NCBI RefSeq assembly: GCF_020618475.1
Contig: NZ_CP085336.1
Coordinates: 1,240,001-1,304,000, forward strand
Direction of reading: 5' to 3'
DNA from: Haladaptatus halobius
Lineage (GTDB): Archaea; Halobacteriota; Halobacteria; Halobacteriales; Haladaptataceae
DNA: 64,000 bases
Below, one piece after another: positions 52,782 to 62,029 of this stretch (position 1 is the first letter of the stretch; the number at the start of each line of letters is the position of its first letter). The position numbers were made by a program, and so were the translations under genes. The notes under the pieces were generated by a model. The model was not told the origin of the DNA and did not search any database. It saw only the letters and a list, made by a program, of their open reading frames with translations.

Positions 52782-54575
52782 ATGGGAGACGGCCACTCGC
52801 AGGTGGCACAGAAGGACAAGTACGTCGCCATCATCGACCAAGACAAAGTTACCGACGAAGTCCGGAACATCGCACTGAGGTACGATCCGTTGAATCGTGC
52901 TGGCCGACGCGAAGGGTTTCACGTGACGGAAAATGGTGAACTCCACATCGACGACGAAGCGGTGATAGAGGAGCACAAAATCGTAGCAAACAGGATTCCG
53001 AACGATGCGATTAAGATCGTTCGACTCCCCGCTGAGCGGGGCGAGCTGGTGCACCAGTACGGCGAAAACGGATTTCGTCTCTACGAGTTGCCGGCGCCAG
53101 TCAAGGGCACCGTCGGCCTGTTGGGACGGAACGGCATCGGGAAGTCGACTGCGCTCCGTATCCTCGGTGGCACGCTGAAACCGAACCTCGGGGCTGTCAG
53201 TGACGAGCCGGACTGGGACACTGTCATCCGCGAGTTCCGGGGGACTGCCGTTCAGAACTATCTGGAGAAGCTTCGAGATGGCGGGGTCTCGACGGCGTAC
53301 AAACCCCAGCAGGTAGACCGAATTCCTGACCGTTACGATGGGACTGTTCGGGAACTCCTTATCGTGCGCGACGAGCGGAACCTGCGCGACAAGGCCATCG
53401 AACGACTGAATCTCGAACACATCGCCGACGCTTTCGTCGATGATATTTCGGGCGGCGAGTTACAGCGCGTCGCCATCGCGGCGACGCTCGTCGCGGATGT
53501 GGATGCGTACCTGCTGGACGAACCGTCCTCATACCTCGACGTCGGCCAGCGGCTGAGCGTCGCACGGACGCTCGAAGAGTTTGTGGAGGACAAAATGGTT
53601 CTGGTCGTCGACCATGATCTCGTCACCCTCGACGTCGTGTCAGACGACTTCCACGCCTTCTTCGGCGACCCCGCCGGGTTCGGGGTCGTCTCGCGGCCAC
53701 TCTCGGCGCGGCGCGGCATCAACCAGTTCCTAGAGGGGAACTTACGGGACGAGAACGTCCGAATTCGCGACACCCCTATTGATTTCCTTCGCCCGTCCGC
53801 GCGACAAGAGATGGATGGGATCCCCATCCTTGAGTTTCCAGCGCTAACGAAAAAGTTCCAATCGTTCTCTCTCGGAGTTGAATCGGGAACGATATTCGGT
53901 AAGGAAATTCTCGGGATCTTCGGTCGGAACGGTCTGGGCAAGACGACGTTCGCCAAACTCCTCGCGGGGGCCCTCGAACCGGACGAAGGCAGGGTGGACG
54001 CGGACATTAACATCTCATACAAACCACAGTACCTCGACTCGTCCTTCGACGGTACAGTGGTCGAACTGTTCGCTGGGCAGGTCGACGTGTATACGCGAGC
54101 GTTCGAAACGGAGATTCAGCAGCCATTCGACCTTGAACCGCTGTTCGACCTTGTTGTTGGGGAGCTTTCGGGTGGCGAACTGCAGCGTGTCAGCATCGCG
54201 CTCGCGCTCGCGAGGGACGCTGACATCTACCTGCTAGACGAACCGTCTGCGTATCTTGACGTCGAACAGCGCATGTCGTTTGCGGCTACTCTCCGTCAGT
54301 TCGTCAACCGAAACGGAGCGCCGTGTCTCATCATTGATCACGACTTACTACTACTAGATTACGTCTCGGACCGGGCCATGGTGTTCGAGGGTGAATCAGG
54401 TGTGAGCGGTGTCGGTCGGTCGCCGCAGTCCGTGCGCAAAGGTATAAATCGGTTCCTGAAAATCGTGGACGTGACATTTCGGAAGGATCCGAACACCGGC
54501 CGACCACGTGCGAACAAACCCGGCAGTCAGAAGGATCGAGAACAGAAGGCGTCGGGAAACTATTATGCGGTATAA
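52782..54575 (+). CDS. ABCE1/Rli1-like ATPase without iron-sulfur cysteines
   Basis: The 597-residue protein has the ABCE1 layout. NBD1: Walker A LGRNGIGKST near 120, signature ISGGELQR near 222, Walker B YLLDEPSSYLDVGQR near 242, switch His VVDHDL. NBD2: FGRNGLGKTT near 383, LSGGELQR near 463, YLLDEPSAYLDVEQR near 483, IIDHDL. The end NTGRPRANKPGSQKDREQKA is also typical. The N-terminal domain aligns (VAIIDQDKV, DPLNRAG, IPNDAIKIVRLP), but all eight [4Fe-4S] cysteines are replaced; the only Cys is in NBD2. ABCE1 splits ribosomes and its clusters drive that motion, so this paralogue must work differently. The ATG at 52782 aligns with family starts. Confidence 0.92.
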   Translation: MGDGHSQVAQKDKYVAIIDQDKVTDEVRNIALRYDPLNRAGRREGFHVTENGELHIDDEAVIEEHKIVANRIPNDAIKIVRLPAERGELVHQYGENGFRLYELPAPVKGTVGLLGRNGIGKSTALRILGGTLKPNLGAVSDEPDWDTVIREFRGTAVQNYLEKLRDGGVSTAYKPQQVDRIPDRYDGTVRELLIVRDERNLRDKAIERLNLEHIADAFVDDISGGELQRVAIAATLVADVDAYLLDEPSSYLDVGQRLSVARTLEEFVEDKMVLVVDHDLVTLDVVSDDFHAFFGDPAGFGVVSRPLSARRGINQFLEGNLRDENVRIRDTPIDFLRPSARQEMDGIPILEFPALTKKFQSFSLGVESGTIFGKEILGIFGRNGLGKTTFAKLLAGALEPDEGRVDADINISYKPQYLDSSFDGTVVELFAGQVDVYTRAFETEIQQPFDLEPLFDLVVGELSGGELQRVSIALALARDADIYLLDEPSAYLDVEQRMSFAATLRQFVNRNGAPCLIIDHDLLLLDYVSDRAMVFEGESGVSGVGRSPQSVRKGINRFLKIVDVTFRKDPNTGRPRANKPGSQKDREQKASGNYYAV

Positions 54576-54659
54576 CGCCTCGAAATGTTAAAGGACTTCT
54601 ACCGCCCGGCCCTCGCCGTCCTGTCCTCTCGAATGTACTCCATCGGGAACGACCGTGGA

Positions 54660-55798
54660 TTACTTGCCAGTAAGCCACCAGCCATACATCCGCTCCCAGT
54701 ACTCCTCTTCGGGATGTTTTTTGCTCTTACCGTAGGTCTTGCCTTCGAGTATCTTGCGCTCGAGCGCATTCCGTGCGAGGTGGAGTGCGTGGCTCGCACC
54801 GAACCCCTCACTTGAGGCTATAAAATGCCCCTTGTCAGTGTACAGACGGATTCGCGCGAGCAGGAGTGGCATTCCGCGGAATGTCTCATCGTGCTCATGG
54901 AGGTGAACCTTTGCGTCGAGGACGTTCATATCCCCGTACTTTCGAGCCCTCTTTCGATCATGTCTGTGACCTCGTCGTAAGTAATTTCGTTGAGGTACTC
55001 GATGCCGAACACCTGAACGGGGCGGCGCCCTTCGTCTGTCCACGTCAGCGATTCCAGCACATCGGTCTCGGTGACGATTCCCTCAGAGTCGCCGTCCTCC
55101 CCGACGACGACGAGCGACGAGCATGTGAGATCGAACATTTTCTCGACGGCCTTGTCAAGCGGCTGATCCGGGTGAACACTCCCGACGGTCTCCGTCATCA
55201 CGTCTTGGACTGGTAAATTGAGTAGGCGTGCTTTATCGCCTTCCCGTGCTCCTAATCCGCCATGTGACCGGTAGCCGCTGTGAGAGCCTTCGCCACCGTG
55301 CTGGTTTACCCCCCTTGGCGCACCACCCTGTCTCCTTCGTATCTCCCGCGTCGTGAACCCACTGATGTCGTGAAGACTAACAATTCCGACGAGGTCGTTG
55401 TCGTCGATTACAGGAATGTGTGTAATCCTGTGTTCGCGGAGGACGTGAAGGGCATCGCCAAGAGTTTCGTCTGGTTTCATCGTGACGAGGTCATTGCTAC
55501 TCACGTCCTCAACGGAGATGACGTTAAGGTGGGGCACGACTTTCTTCAGCAGGTCGTCGGCCGTCACGACGCCGATCAACCGGCCCGTGTAATCCGCAAC
55601 TGGAAGTTGCTTGGCGTCGCTCCCGACCATTAGTCGAGCAACCTCACGCACGTCTTCGGTTCGTTCGACCATTGGTGCGGTCCACACCCGAGACCCTGCC
55701 TTCTCATCGGGGTGATGGTGGTGGTGTGATAATGCGAGTTGACGTCGCGTGATGACGCCCTTGTACTCGTCGCCGTCGGGTTGTCGCGTCTGTCTCAA
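54660..55798 (-). pseudogene. CBS-HPF protein split by a frameshift
   Basis: The first part (54926-55798) holds about four CBS motifs: VERTEDVREVARLMVGSDAK, MKPDETLGDALHVLREHRIT with HIPVIDDNDLVGIVS, and VHPDQPLDKAVEKMFDLTCS. It ends out of frame at DEVTDMIERGLESTGI. The HPF-like domain continues in another frame from about 54960: KYGDMNVLDAKVHLHEHDET, then YTDKGHFIASSEGFGASHAL, then EEYWERMYGWWLTGK. Intact haloarchaeal proteins have CBS repeats and HPF domain in one chain and are thought to act in ribosome hibernation. The shift lies near GAAAGAGGGCTCGAAAG (about 54955). The start is also not evident (only TTG). Confidence 0.75.
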
Positions 55799-56548
55799 AG
55801 AAGACAGTAAACTCTGGCGGGCAGTTGCAACCGAGCGTCTCGAATCGCATCGTCGCCCGCTACGGCGGCAGCCACGTCAAGCACCGCTGTAATGTGGCCT
55901 CGTGCATCGTCCTCGTCGATGCGTTCTTGGTCAGCTACCTGTCGAACAAACCCGTCGAGATCGGAAGTCACCGTGGGTGAGCCGAGAACTCAGTCATTGC
56001 GTCCGCGAACTCTTTGGGGAGATACGTTGCCAGGTCCACCGCCTCTCTCTCGGTAATCCGCCCTCCTAGCATGTGCAGCACTGCGATGGTCGCATTTTGG
56101 GCCGCCGTTTGTGAGTCAAGCCCGGCCAGCTGTTGAACTCGGTCAAGGAACTCGTCGGCCTCTAGCGCTTGCCCTGCCTCGAACACCAAGTCGAATTCGA
56201 CTGTTACTATTCCTGTGTACCTTGTATTTCTCGATATCCGACAGTTTCGGCGAGAACGGTGAAGACCACCCGTGACTGCTGCAGGGCATCTGATTCATCG
56301 AGTCCCGCCCGGTTGCTCACCCGCTCGATGAACTCTTCGAACGAAAACGATTCCGCTGGTCGCGGAGCGGCACCGATGAGTGCCTCCGTGAGTTCATTTG
56401 GAAGGGCGGGAGCGAGGTCGTCTTCTTGTCCTTCGGAGAGGTGTTCACCCAAGGTTTGGAGTATAGCGACGGTTACGTCTCGTACCGCTGCGGTTGAATC
56501 GAGATACGCTCGTTGCTGGACAGCTTCGAAGAAATTCTCCTCCCTCAT
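55795..56548 (-). pseudogene. tandem DUF2267 protein broken by two frameshifts
   Basis: Three frames carry consecutive DUF2267-like pieces. The first, from ATG 56548, reads MREENFFEAVQQRAYLD... and ends REIQGTQE at 56207. The second carries VEFDLVFEAGQALEADEFLD, then LGGRITEREAVDLATYLPKE, and stops at 55968. The third begins VTSDLDGFVRQVADQERIDE and stops at 55795. Read together they make one protein of about 245 residues with two DUF2267 units. The junctions are near 56205 and 55970; the second has a GTGA overlap and could be a restart. It sits next to the broken CBS-HPF gene. Confidence 0.65.
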
Positions 56549-56723
56549 GATGATCATGCGCCATCCAGACGATACAGAGATTACACGATCAAGGTAGTTG
56601 AGTGTGTTTCTCTTACTAGCGCTATGAAGAATAAATAATAATCGGACAATTAGATAGGGCTTTCTCATCCATGTGTTCGGCCGAATGCAGGATTGATTGG
56701 TTTCCACGCGGATGTCGGTGCGC

Positions 56724-57008
56724 TCAGACGGTCCGCTTCAACATTTGCAGTTCTTCGCGCAATCGTTCGGTTTCCTCTTCGGCTTCTTCAGCAAGTTGAT
56801 CTGCATCTTGGTTGATGCGGTTGCGAACGTGGCCGGATGTTTCGCCCTCGTTCGTCTTGATTCTGTCGCGAATGTTCCCGAGTTCGTCACTGAATCCGTC
56901 GAGTGTTTCAATTGTTGCCTCGATTTCGTCGAACAGGACGTCAACCCTGCCCGACCCCACAGGCGAGAGATTCTCCTCGTTTTCCTGTGTATCATTTCTG
57001 TCCCCCAT
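56724..57008 (-). CDS. small acidic coiled-coil protein (94 aa)
   Basis: From the ATG at 57008 the protein is polar and helical: RVDVLFDEIEATIETLDGFS, DELGNIRDRIKTNEGETSGH and the coiled coil LAEEAEEETERLREELQML. It lacks cysteines and membrane segments. The upstream in-frame extension is basic and unlikely. No family is recognised; similar small coiled-coil proteins are common in halophiles. Confidence 0.55.
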   Translation of the reverse strand: MGDRNDTQENEENLSPVGSGRVDVLFDEIEATIETLDGFSDELGNIRDRIKTNEGETSGHVRNRINQDADQLAEEAEEETERLREELQMLKRTV

Positions 57009-57394
57009 GGTCAATAGTACGGATTCGCAGTAAATGGTGATTCTGGCTAGCCAACAACGCTGGTGAAGAGCCCTGGCTACCCACTGACCAAGGATTCTTG
57101 GGCCAGTCGTCGTCCGTCGAGAATACGTTAGAGAGACTCTGGAGCGTTTGCCCGGCACAGGGAGGATGCGCTGACTGCAAATCGAGATGGGAATGCCGAC
57201 CGTTCATATGATCGACGGTAAGCACATTCGAATCTCGACGCACACGGAAATTAACCGACTGATATTGACAACATTAAAATATCTTCGATTGCTGATTTAG
57301 TATTATAGCAGGTGGGTCTGCGGTTGTCGCTGCTACGCCATACCACCCCAAATCACTATATCTCCGAACATAGTATCCGTATTGAGATCCCACT
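57009..57394. other. divergent intergenic stretch
   Basis: No coding frame with support. AT-rich near 57260-57310; it probably holds promoters for both flanking genes. Confidence 0.4.
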
Positions 57395-57835
57395 ATGTCA
57401 TCTAACAACCAAAACCAAGACACGATCCGTCACTTCTACGAAGCTACTGGTGAAGAAATCTACGATCTCCTCGACGATGTTCTCAATGTAGATATCGTGC
57501 TTCACGATCCTCATCTGGACGACATCCGAGGTCGAAACAGGGTTGAGAACTACTACACGTCATTCCATGACGCATTTCCGAATGTCGAATTCACGATTGA
57601 TGATTTATTTGCAACGAATGAAGGTGTCGCCGTCCGATGGACCGCAGAAGGCACCCACGAAGGTGAATTTTGGGGTATTGAACCGACTGAGAATGAGATT
57701 CATCTTTCAGGCATTGATATCGTGCGCGTCGATGACGGTCGGATCAACGAAGTCTGGACTGTCTACGACTCTGCAACACTCCTCCAACAGCTCGACGTTG
57801 AGCTACCGATCACGCCGCCAACCGGGGGATCATAG
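57395..57835 (+). CDS. SnoaL-like/ester cyclase-family protein
   Basis: The 146-residue protein matches SnoaL-like NTF2-fold proteins: QDTIRHFYEATGEEIYDLLD, VDIVLHDPHLDDIRG, YYTSFHDAFPNVEFTIDDLF, VAVRWTAEGTHEGEFWGIEP and ISGIDI-like HLSGIDIVRVDDGRINEVW. The His and Asp of the pocket are present. Such proteins act on small organic ligands as isomerases or hydrolases or simply bind them; the ligand here is unknown. Confidence 0.85.
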   Translation: MSSNNQNQDTIRHFYEATGEEIYDLLDDVLNVDIVLHDPHLDDIRGRNRVENYYTSFHDAFPNVEFTIDDLFATNEGVAVRWTAEGTHEGEFWGIEPTENEIHLSGIDIVRVDDGRINEVWTVYDSATLLQQLDVELPITPPTGGS

Positions 57836-57952
57836 CAGTTTCATCCACAAAACTACACGAGATTGAAGGCCATTGAAACAGATCCAGCAGATGCACCTGC
57901 GTAGCCTTCCTGTCGATGAGTTCAGCGGTATCTCTGAATAGTGGTTAGACTA

Positions 57953-58267
57953 CTATTCAGAGTTACTTTTTGCTTCGTGACCAAGTTCCTCCTCGACGGA
58001 TTCCACCTGTTCATCCGCTTGTTCATTGGTCGTTCGATCGTCATCGATCTGCAACACGGTGCTGACTCGCTTGGCATCGACAGCCTCATGGGCCGCTTTC
58101 ACCACTGCAAATAGTTCGTCGATATCATCTGCTTCAATCACTGTCCCCATTGCGTTCGTTTCGTATGAAACATCGAACTCATCGAGTTCTTCGACCGCCG
58201 CCGCGACATCTTCGGCCATCGAGGCTTTCGGAATCGGCGTCACACTGAGTGATGCAAGGACTGTCAT
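57953..58267 (-). CDS. MTH1187-type thiamine-binding family protein, second copy
   Basis: The 104-residue protein is close to the one at 49017 along its whole length (MTVLASLSVTPIPKASMAED, YETNAMGTVIEADDIDELFA, RVSTVLQIDDDRT), about four fifths identical by eye. The two arose by duplication within this replicon or by transfer. The copy here is solitary, whereas the other overlaps the Cys-less thiolase. It is divergent from rtcA with a 20-bp palindrome between. Confidence 0.85.
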   Translation of the reverse strand: MTVLASLSVTPIPKASMAEDVAAAVEELDEFDVSYETNAMGTVIEADDIDELFAVVKAAHEAVDAKRVSTVLQIDDDRTTNEQADEQVESVEEELGHEAKSNSE

Positions 58268-58314
58268 ACACACCGTCACGAGATACAGACTCTAAACTGT
58301 GAGGGCCACTCAAG

Positions 58315-58334
58315 ATCGTCTGCCTGCAGACGAT
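58315..58334. promoter_or_regulatory. 20-bp palindrome between the thiamine-binding gene and rtcA
   Basis: ATCGTCTGC-CT-GCAGACGAT is a perfect 9+9 inverted repeat located 48 bp from the leftward ATG and 81 bp from the rightward ATG. It is a likely operator for one or both genes. Confidence 0.45.
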
Positions 58335-58415
58335 AACCCACCGGCTGAGCTGTGGTTTCAAAGTGAAGTGATCCTCGCGGGGGAAACGTGTTCGGCCATA
58401 GAGGAATGGTAGCAT

Positions 58416-59450
58416 ATGATCCAGATCAACGGCAAACGTGGTGGTGGACAACTTCTCAGGACAGCACTCAGCCTCTCGGCGCTCTATGGGGAGGCGTTCC
58501 AGATGCGTAATATTCGGCGCTTTCGACCATTTCCAGGGCTCAAACGTCAGCACGTAACCGCAACCGAGACGGTTGCGAGGCTCTGTAACGCAGAATTCGA
58601 AGGAGCTGCTGTGGGGTCACAATCATTGACGTTCCGTCCGGGAAGTCTCAACAGTGAAAATATTGCTGTCGAGATGCCGACAGCCGGTAGTGTGACGATG
58701 ATTGTTGAGACCGTTTTGCCGATCACGCTTGCCTTCGAGAACCCGTTCGAACTGACAGTAACTGGTGGGACTGATGTAAAATGGGCTCCGACGGTCGACT
58801 ACCACCGTTGGGTTAAACTCCATCTTCTCTCTCGGTTTGGGCTTGATGCAAGGATTAATGTTCATCGAACTGGTTTCTATCCGGCCGGTGACGGTCGCAT
58901 AACGCTTCGAACGCATCCAGCCGCTCCCACACCAATCAAACTCAGACGACGCGGTGACCTTCGAACAGTGGAGATCTATTCAAAGGCGTCGAATGAGTTG
59001 GCTGCTCGGAATGTCGCACAGCGACAGGCCCACGAAGCGGCCCGGCGTCTGGAAAACCTCACTCTCCCCGCTCAGATAGCGACCGTCGATTATGTCGAAA
59101 CAGCTTCGCCTGGATCGGCGGTGTTCCTTCGAGGAGTATACGACGAGACGCTGACTGGATTTGACGCGCTTGGCGAACGTGGAAAACCCTCTGAAACAGT
59201 TGCTGAAGAAGCTGTTACTCGCTTCCAAGCCATTCACGAGCGTGATGGAGTAGTTGATGAGAAGATGGCGGATCAGCTTCAAGTGTTTCTCGCACTCATC
59301 AGTGGGATCGTAACTATTCCGTGGGTTACGGATCACGTAGAGACGAATCTCGATGTTATTGCCGCCTTTGGAGGAGCCATTCGCCTGACGCGCCAAGCAA
59401 ACGGCGCCGCCATTCTCGAACGTTCGAAAACAAATCGACGTCGAATCTAA
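58416..59450 (+). CDS. rtcA: RNA 3'-terminal phosphate cyclase
   Basis: The 344-residue protein is RtcA: IQINGKRGGGQLLRTALSLS, FRPFPGLKRQHVTA, GSVTMIVETVLPITLAF, GGTDVKWAPTVDYHRWVKLH, GFYPAGDGRITL and the end motif ADQLQVFLALISG with VTDHVETNLDVI containing the catalytic His that is adenylylated. It converts RNA 3'-phosphate to a 2',3'-cyclic phosphate. Length and motifs are normal. It is monocistronic here. Confidence 0.93.
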   Translation: MIQINGKRGGGQLLRTALSLSALYGEAFQMRNIRRFRPFPGLKRQHVTATETVARLCNAEFEGAAVGSQSLTFRPGSLNSENIAVEMPTAGSVTMIVETVLPITLAFENPFELTVTGGTDVKWAPTVDYHRWVKLHLLSRFGLDARINVHRTGFYPAGDGRITLRTHPAAPTPIKLRRRGDLRTVEIYSKASNELAARNVAQRQAHEAARRLENLTLPAQIATVDYVETASPGSAVFLRGVYDETLTGFDALGERGKPSETVAEEAVTRFQAIHERDGVVDEKMADQLQVFLALISGIVTIPWVTDHVETNLDVIAAFGGAIRLTRQANGAAILERSKTNRRRI

Positions 59451-59846
59451 GCAGAAGAATGTTCGTAGATCAATTAGTATGTTGATTAGATTGGTGGGTT
59501 AAAAGCATGAGAAGCAAACGGTCAGTATAGGTACAACCACTTTTGAATCGAGCGAACTCTACTCGGAAAAACTCGGGACTGACCTCGCGTTAAGCAATGA
59601 CGAAGATATATTCGAATAGTTTCTTGCAAGTGACCACTCCAGAGAGCATATTTTGGAGGAGATTCCAAGTAAATGTATCAAGTGTTTGATTACCATAATT
59701 TTCTGACTTCCAAGGCAATTCTCGACAACTGATCCTTTGAGTCCGAGGAATTGTGGCGGCGCGGCGACGAACGACATTGGATGGTGTTCAACCCTCGGGG
59801 ATAACGGCTATGTTAGTGCGGGACGCCAGAGCACTGGGGATTTGGG
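59451..59846. other. intergenic stretch between rtcA and the reductase
   Basis: AT-rich; contains the relic above and nothing else that I recognise. The reductase gene starts without an obvious strong TATA box; GGATTTGGG precedes the ATG. Confidence 0.35.
59506..59660 (+). pseudogene. relic of an HhH-type DNA-repair-like protein
   Basis: A plus frame reads SELYSEKLGTDLALSNDEDI, FE, TAG at about 59608-59610, then FLASDHSREHILEEI. Related haloarchaeal proteins have IFxWFLAS at this position, so TAG replaces a Trp codon. Downstream the sequence degenerates. It is a short relic with low certainty. Confidence 0.3.
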
Positions 59847-61970
59847 ATGACTGACATCGTACTTCCGAAAAAGCGGGTGCGGGGCGACACCCTCCGCGAG
59901 CGTTTGAATGACAACGCGTATGAGCGAGTGCTTCCGGCGCGGTATCTCCGCCGCGACGCGTCCGGATATCCCAACGAAACGCCCGAAGAACTATTTCATC
60001 GGGTGGCGGAGGGTGTCGCGGCGGCTGAAACCGAGCACGGCGGCGACGCCGACGCGTGGGCCACCCGGTTCGAGACCATGATGACCGACTTGGCGTTCGT
60101 ACCGAACTCGCCGACGCTGATGAACGCCGGGACCGACCGTGGACAGCTGGCAGCTTGTTTCGTCGTCTCACCTGAAGACGACTTGGATTCGATCTTCAGC
60201 ACTGTCGGCCAGGCTGCGCGCATCTTCCAGACGGGTGGCGGGGTCGGTTATTCCTTCTCGGAGCTCCGCCCAGCGGGTGACCGCGTCGGGAACGGGGGCG
60301 TCGCCAGCGGGCCCGTCTCGTTCATGCGCGTGTTTGATGCTGCTTGTGGCGAGGTTCGCCAGGGTGGGCGGCGGCGCGGCGCACAAATGGGCGTCCTCCG
60401 GGTTGATCACCCCGACGTGGGACGGTTCTGCGTCGAGAAGCGCCGGGAGGAGGCACTCGCCAACTTCAATGTCTCGGTCGGCATCACGGACGACTTCTAC
60501 GCGGCGGTCGAAGCAGGCGATCGGTACCCGCTGATCAATCCGCGGACCGGCGATCAGCACGCGGTGACCGAGCGGACGGCGGAGTTCTACAGCGCCGCGT
60601 ACGAGGACACATCGCCGACCATGGTGGCCGAGAACTTCTGGCGAGACCATGCCGACGACATTGCCGGCACCGAGGCGTACCGCGGCGAAACCGACCTCGC
60701 CGTCGGCGAACCGATGATGCTACCGGCTGGCTTCGTCTGGGAGTTACTCGTCGACGGCGCCTGGCACAATGGTGAACCAGGACTATTCATGATTGACGCG
60801 ACTAACGCCGACCACTCCTTCGATGTGAACCGCCGTCCCGATCACTCCATCGCAGCGACCAACCCGTGTGGCGAGTAGGGACTGGAGAACTTCGAGGCGT
60901 GCACGCTCGGGCACGTCAACCTCTCGTTGATGGTCGCCGACGACGCGACGCCGTGGCCCGACTTTCGGGAGGAGATTCGGGACGACCTCGCCTCGGTCGT
61001 CCAGGAGTTCCTCCAGCAGGCCCTCAACTGGAACCGGCTCGGACGGGTCGTCCGCGACGGGACGCGATTCCTCGACGACGTGGTAACGGCGAGCCAGTTC
61101 CCGCTTTCGGAGATCGCGGCAACCGTAGGTCAGCTCCGGAAGATCGGTCTCGGCATCATGGGCTTTGCGGATCTCTTGCTCCAGCTCGGCGTTCGCTACG
61201 GAAGTGAGCCGTCGTTCGAGGTCGCCCGGCAGGTGATGACGTACGTGAACACCGAATCGACGATGGCGAGCCACGAGCTTGCCGCGGAACGCGGTGCGTT
61301 TCCGACGTGGAGTGAGTCGAAGTATGCGACGCCGATCGACTATCCCGAGTGGTTCGAGCGCCACACCGGCCGGCGGGCTGCTAACTGGCCAGATGGATTT
61401 GAACTCCGCAATCACAGCACAACTACCATCGCGCCGACTGGGACAACAAGCATCATCGCCGACGCATCCGGCGGCTGTGAACCGCTATTCAACGTCGTCT
61501 ACTTTCGGAACGCCGCCGAGGACGTACGCGGCGAGGATGCGTTCGTCGAGTTCGACGACTACTTCCTCCGAGTGCTGACGGCGAATGGCCTCGATGCGGA
61601 CGCGGTCGCCGAGGAAGCACTCGAATTGCTCCAAGCGGGCGAGTTTACCGGCCCGAAGAGCCTCTCCATTCCCGACGAAATCGCGAAGACGTTCGTCACT
61701 GCAGCCGACGTCACACCCACAGACCACGTCCCCATGCAAGCGGCGTTTCAAGAGCACGTCGACGCCGCGATTTCGAAGACGATCAACTTCCCGGCGGACG
61801 CGACTCGCGAATCGGTGGACGAGGCTTTCTGCCTCGCGGTCGACCTCGGTTGCAAGGGTTTGACTGCCTACCGTGACCAGTCGCGGCGCGTTCAGGTGCT
61901 GACGACCCGACCCGACGAACTCGTTCAATCCGGCGGTCGTCCGGAAGAAGCGCGTTGCTGTCCGCTCTGA
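59847..61970 (+). pseudogene. nrdJ: class II (adenosylcobalamin) ribonucleotide reductase with in-frame TAG
   Basis: One frame spans 708 codons with a single TAG at 60876-60878. Before it: FVPNSPTLMNAGTDRGQLAA with CFVVSPEDD, FQTGGGVGYSFSELRP, PVSFMRVFDAACGEVRQGGR and NPCGE (thiyl-radical Cys and catalytic Glu). After it: GLENFEACTLGHVNLSLMV, LRKIGLGIMGFADLL and TIAPTGTTSIIADASGGCEP, then KTINFPADATRESVDEAF and ending in RCCPL. The TAG occupies the nearly invariant Gln of NPCGEQ. The protein lacks an N-terminal ATP cone. Unless the stop is read through, both halves are inactive. It reduces ribonucleotides for DNA synthesis. Confidence 0.85.
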
Positions 61971-62029
61971 ATCCATCTTATACAAGGGCCAATAGGCGGG
62001 TGGCGCTCGCAGCCCCTTACATACGGCAA

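Noticed and set aside
59559-59777. 72-codon minus-strand frame before the reductase
   Set aside because: Composition is not halophilic and it overlaps a more convincing relic on the plus strand.
60927-61970. Separate 347-residue reductase gene starting at ATG 60927
   Set aside because: It begins in the middle of the conserved sequence after NPCGE, in frame with the upstream part; it is the downstream half of one interrupted gene.
169-61970. Genome-wide TAG recoding to pyrrolysine or glutamine
   Set aside because: Many intact genes here end in TAG exactly where homologues end, so TAG still works as a stop; only local suppression or decay remains possible.
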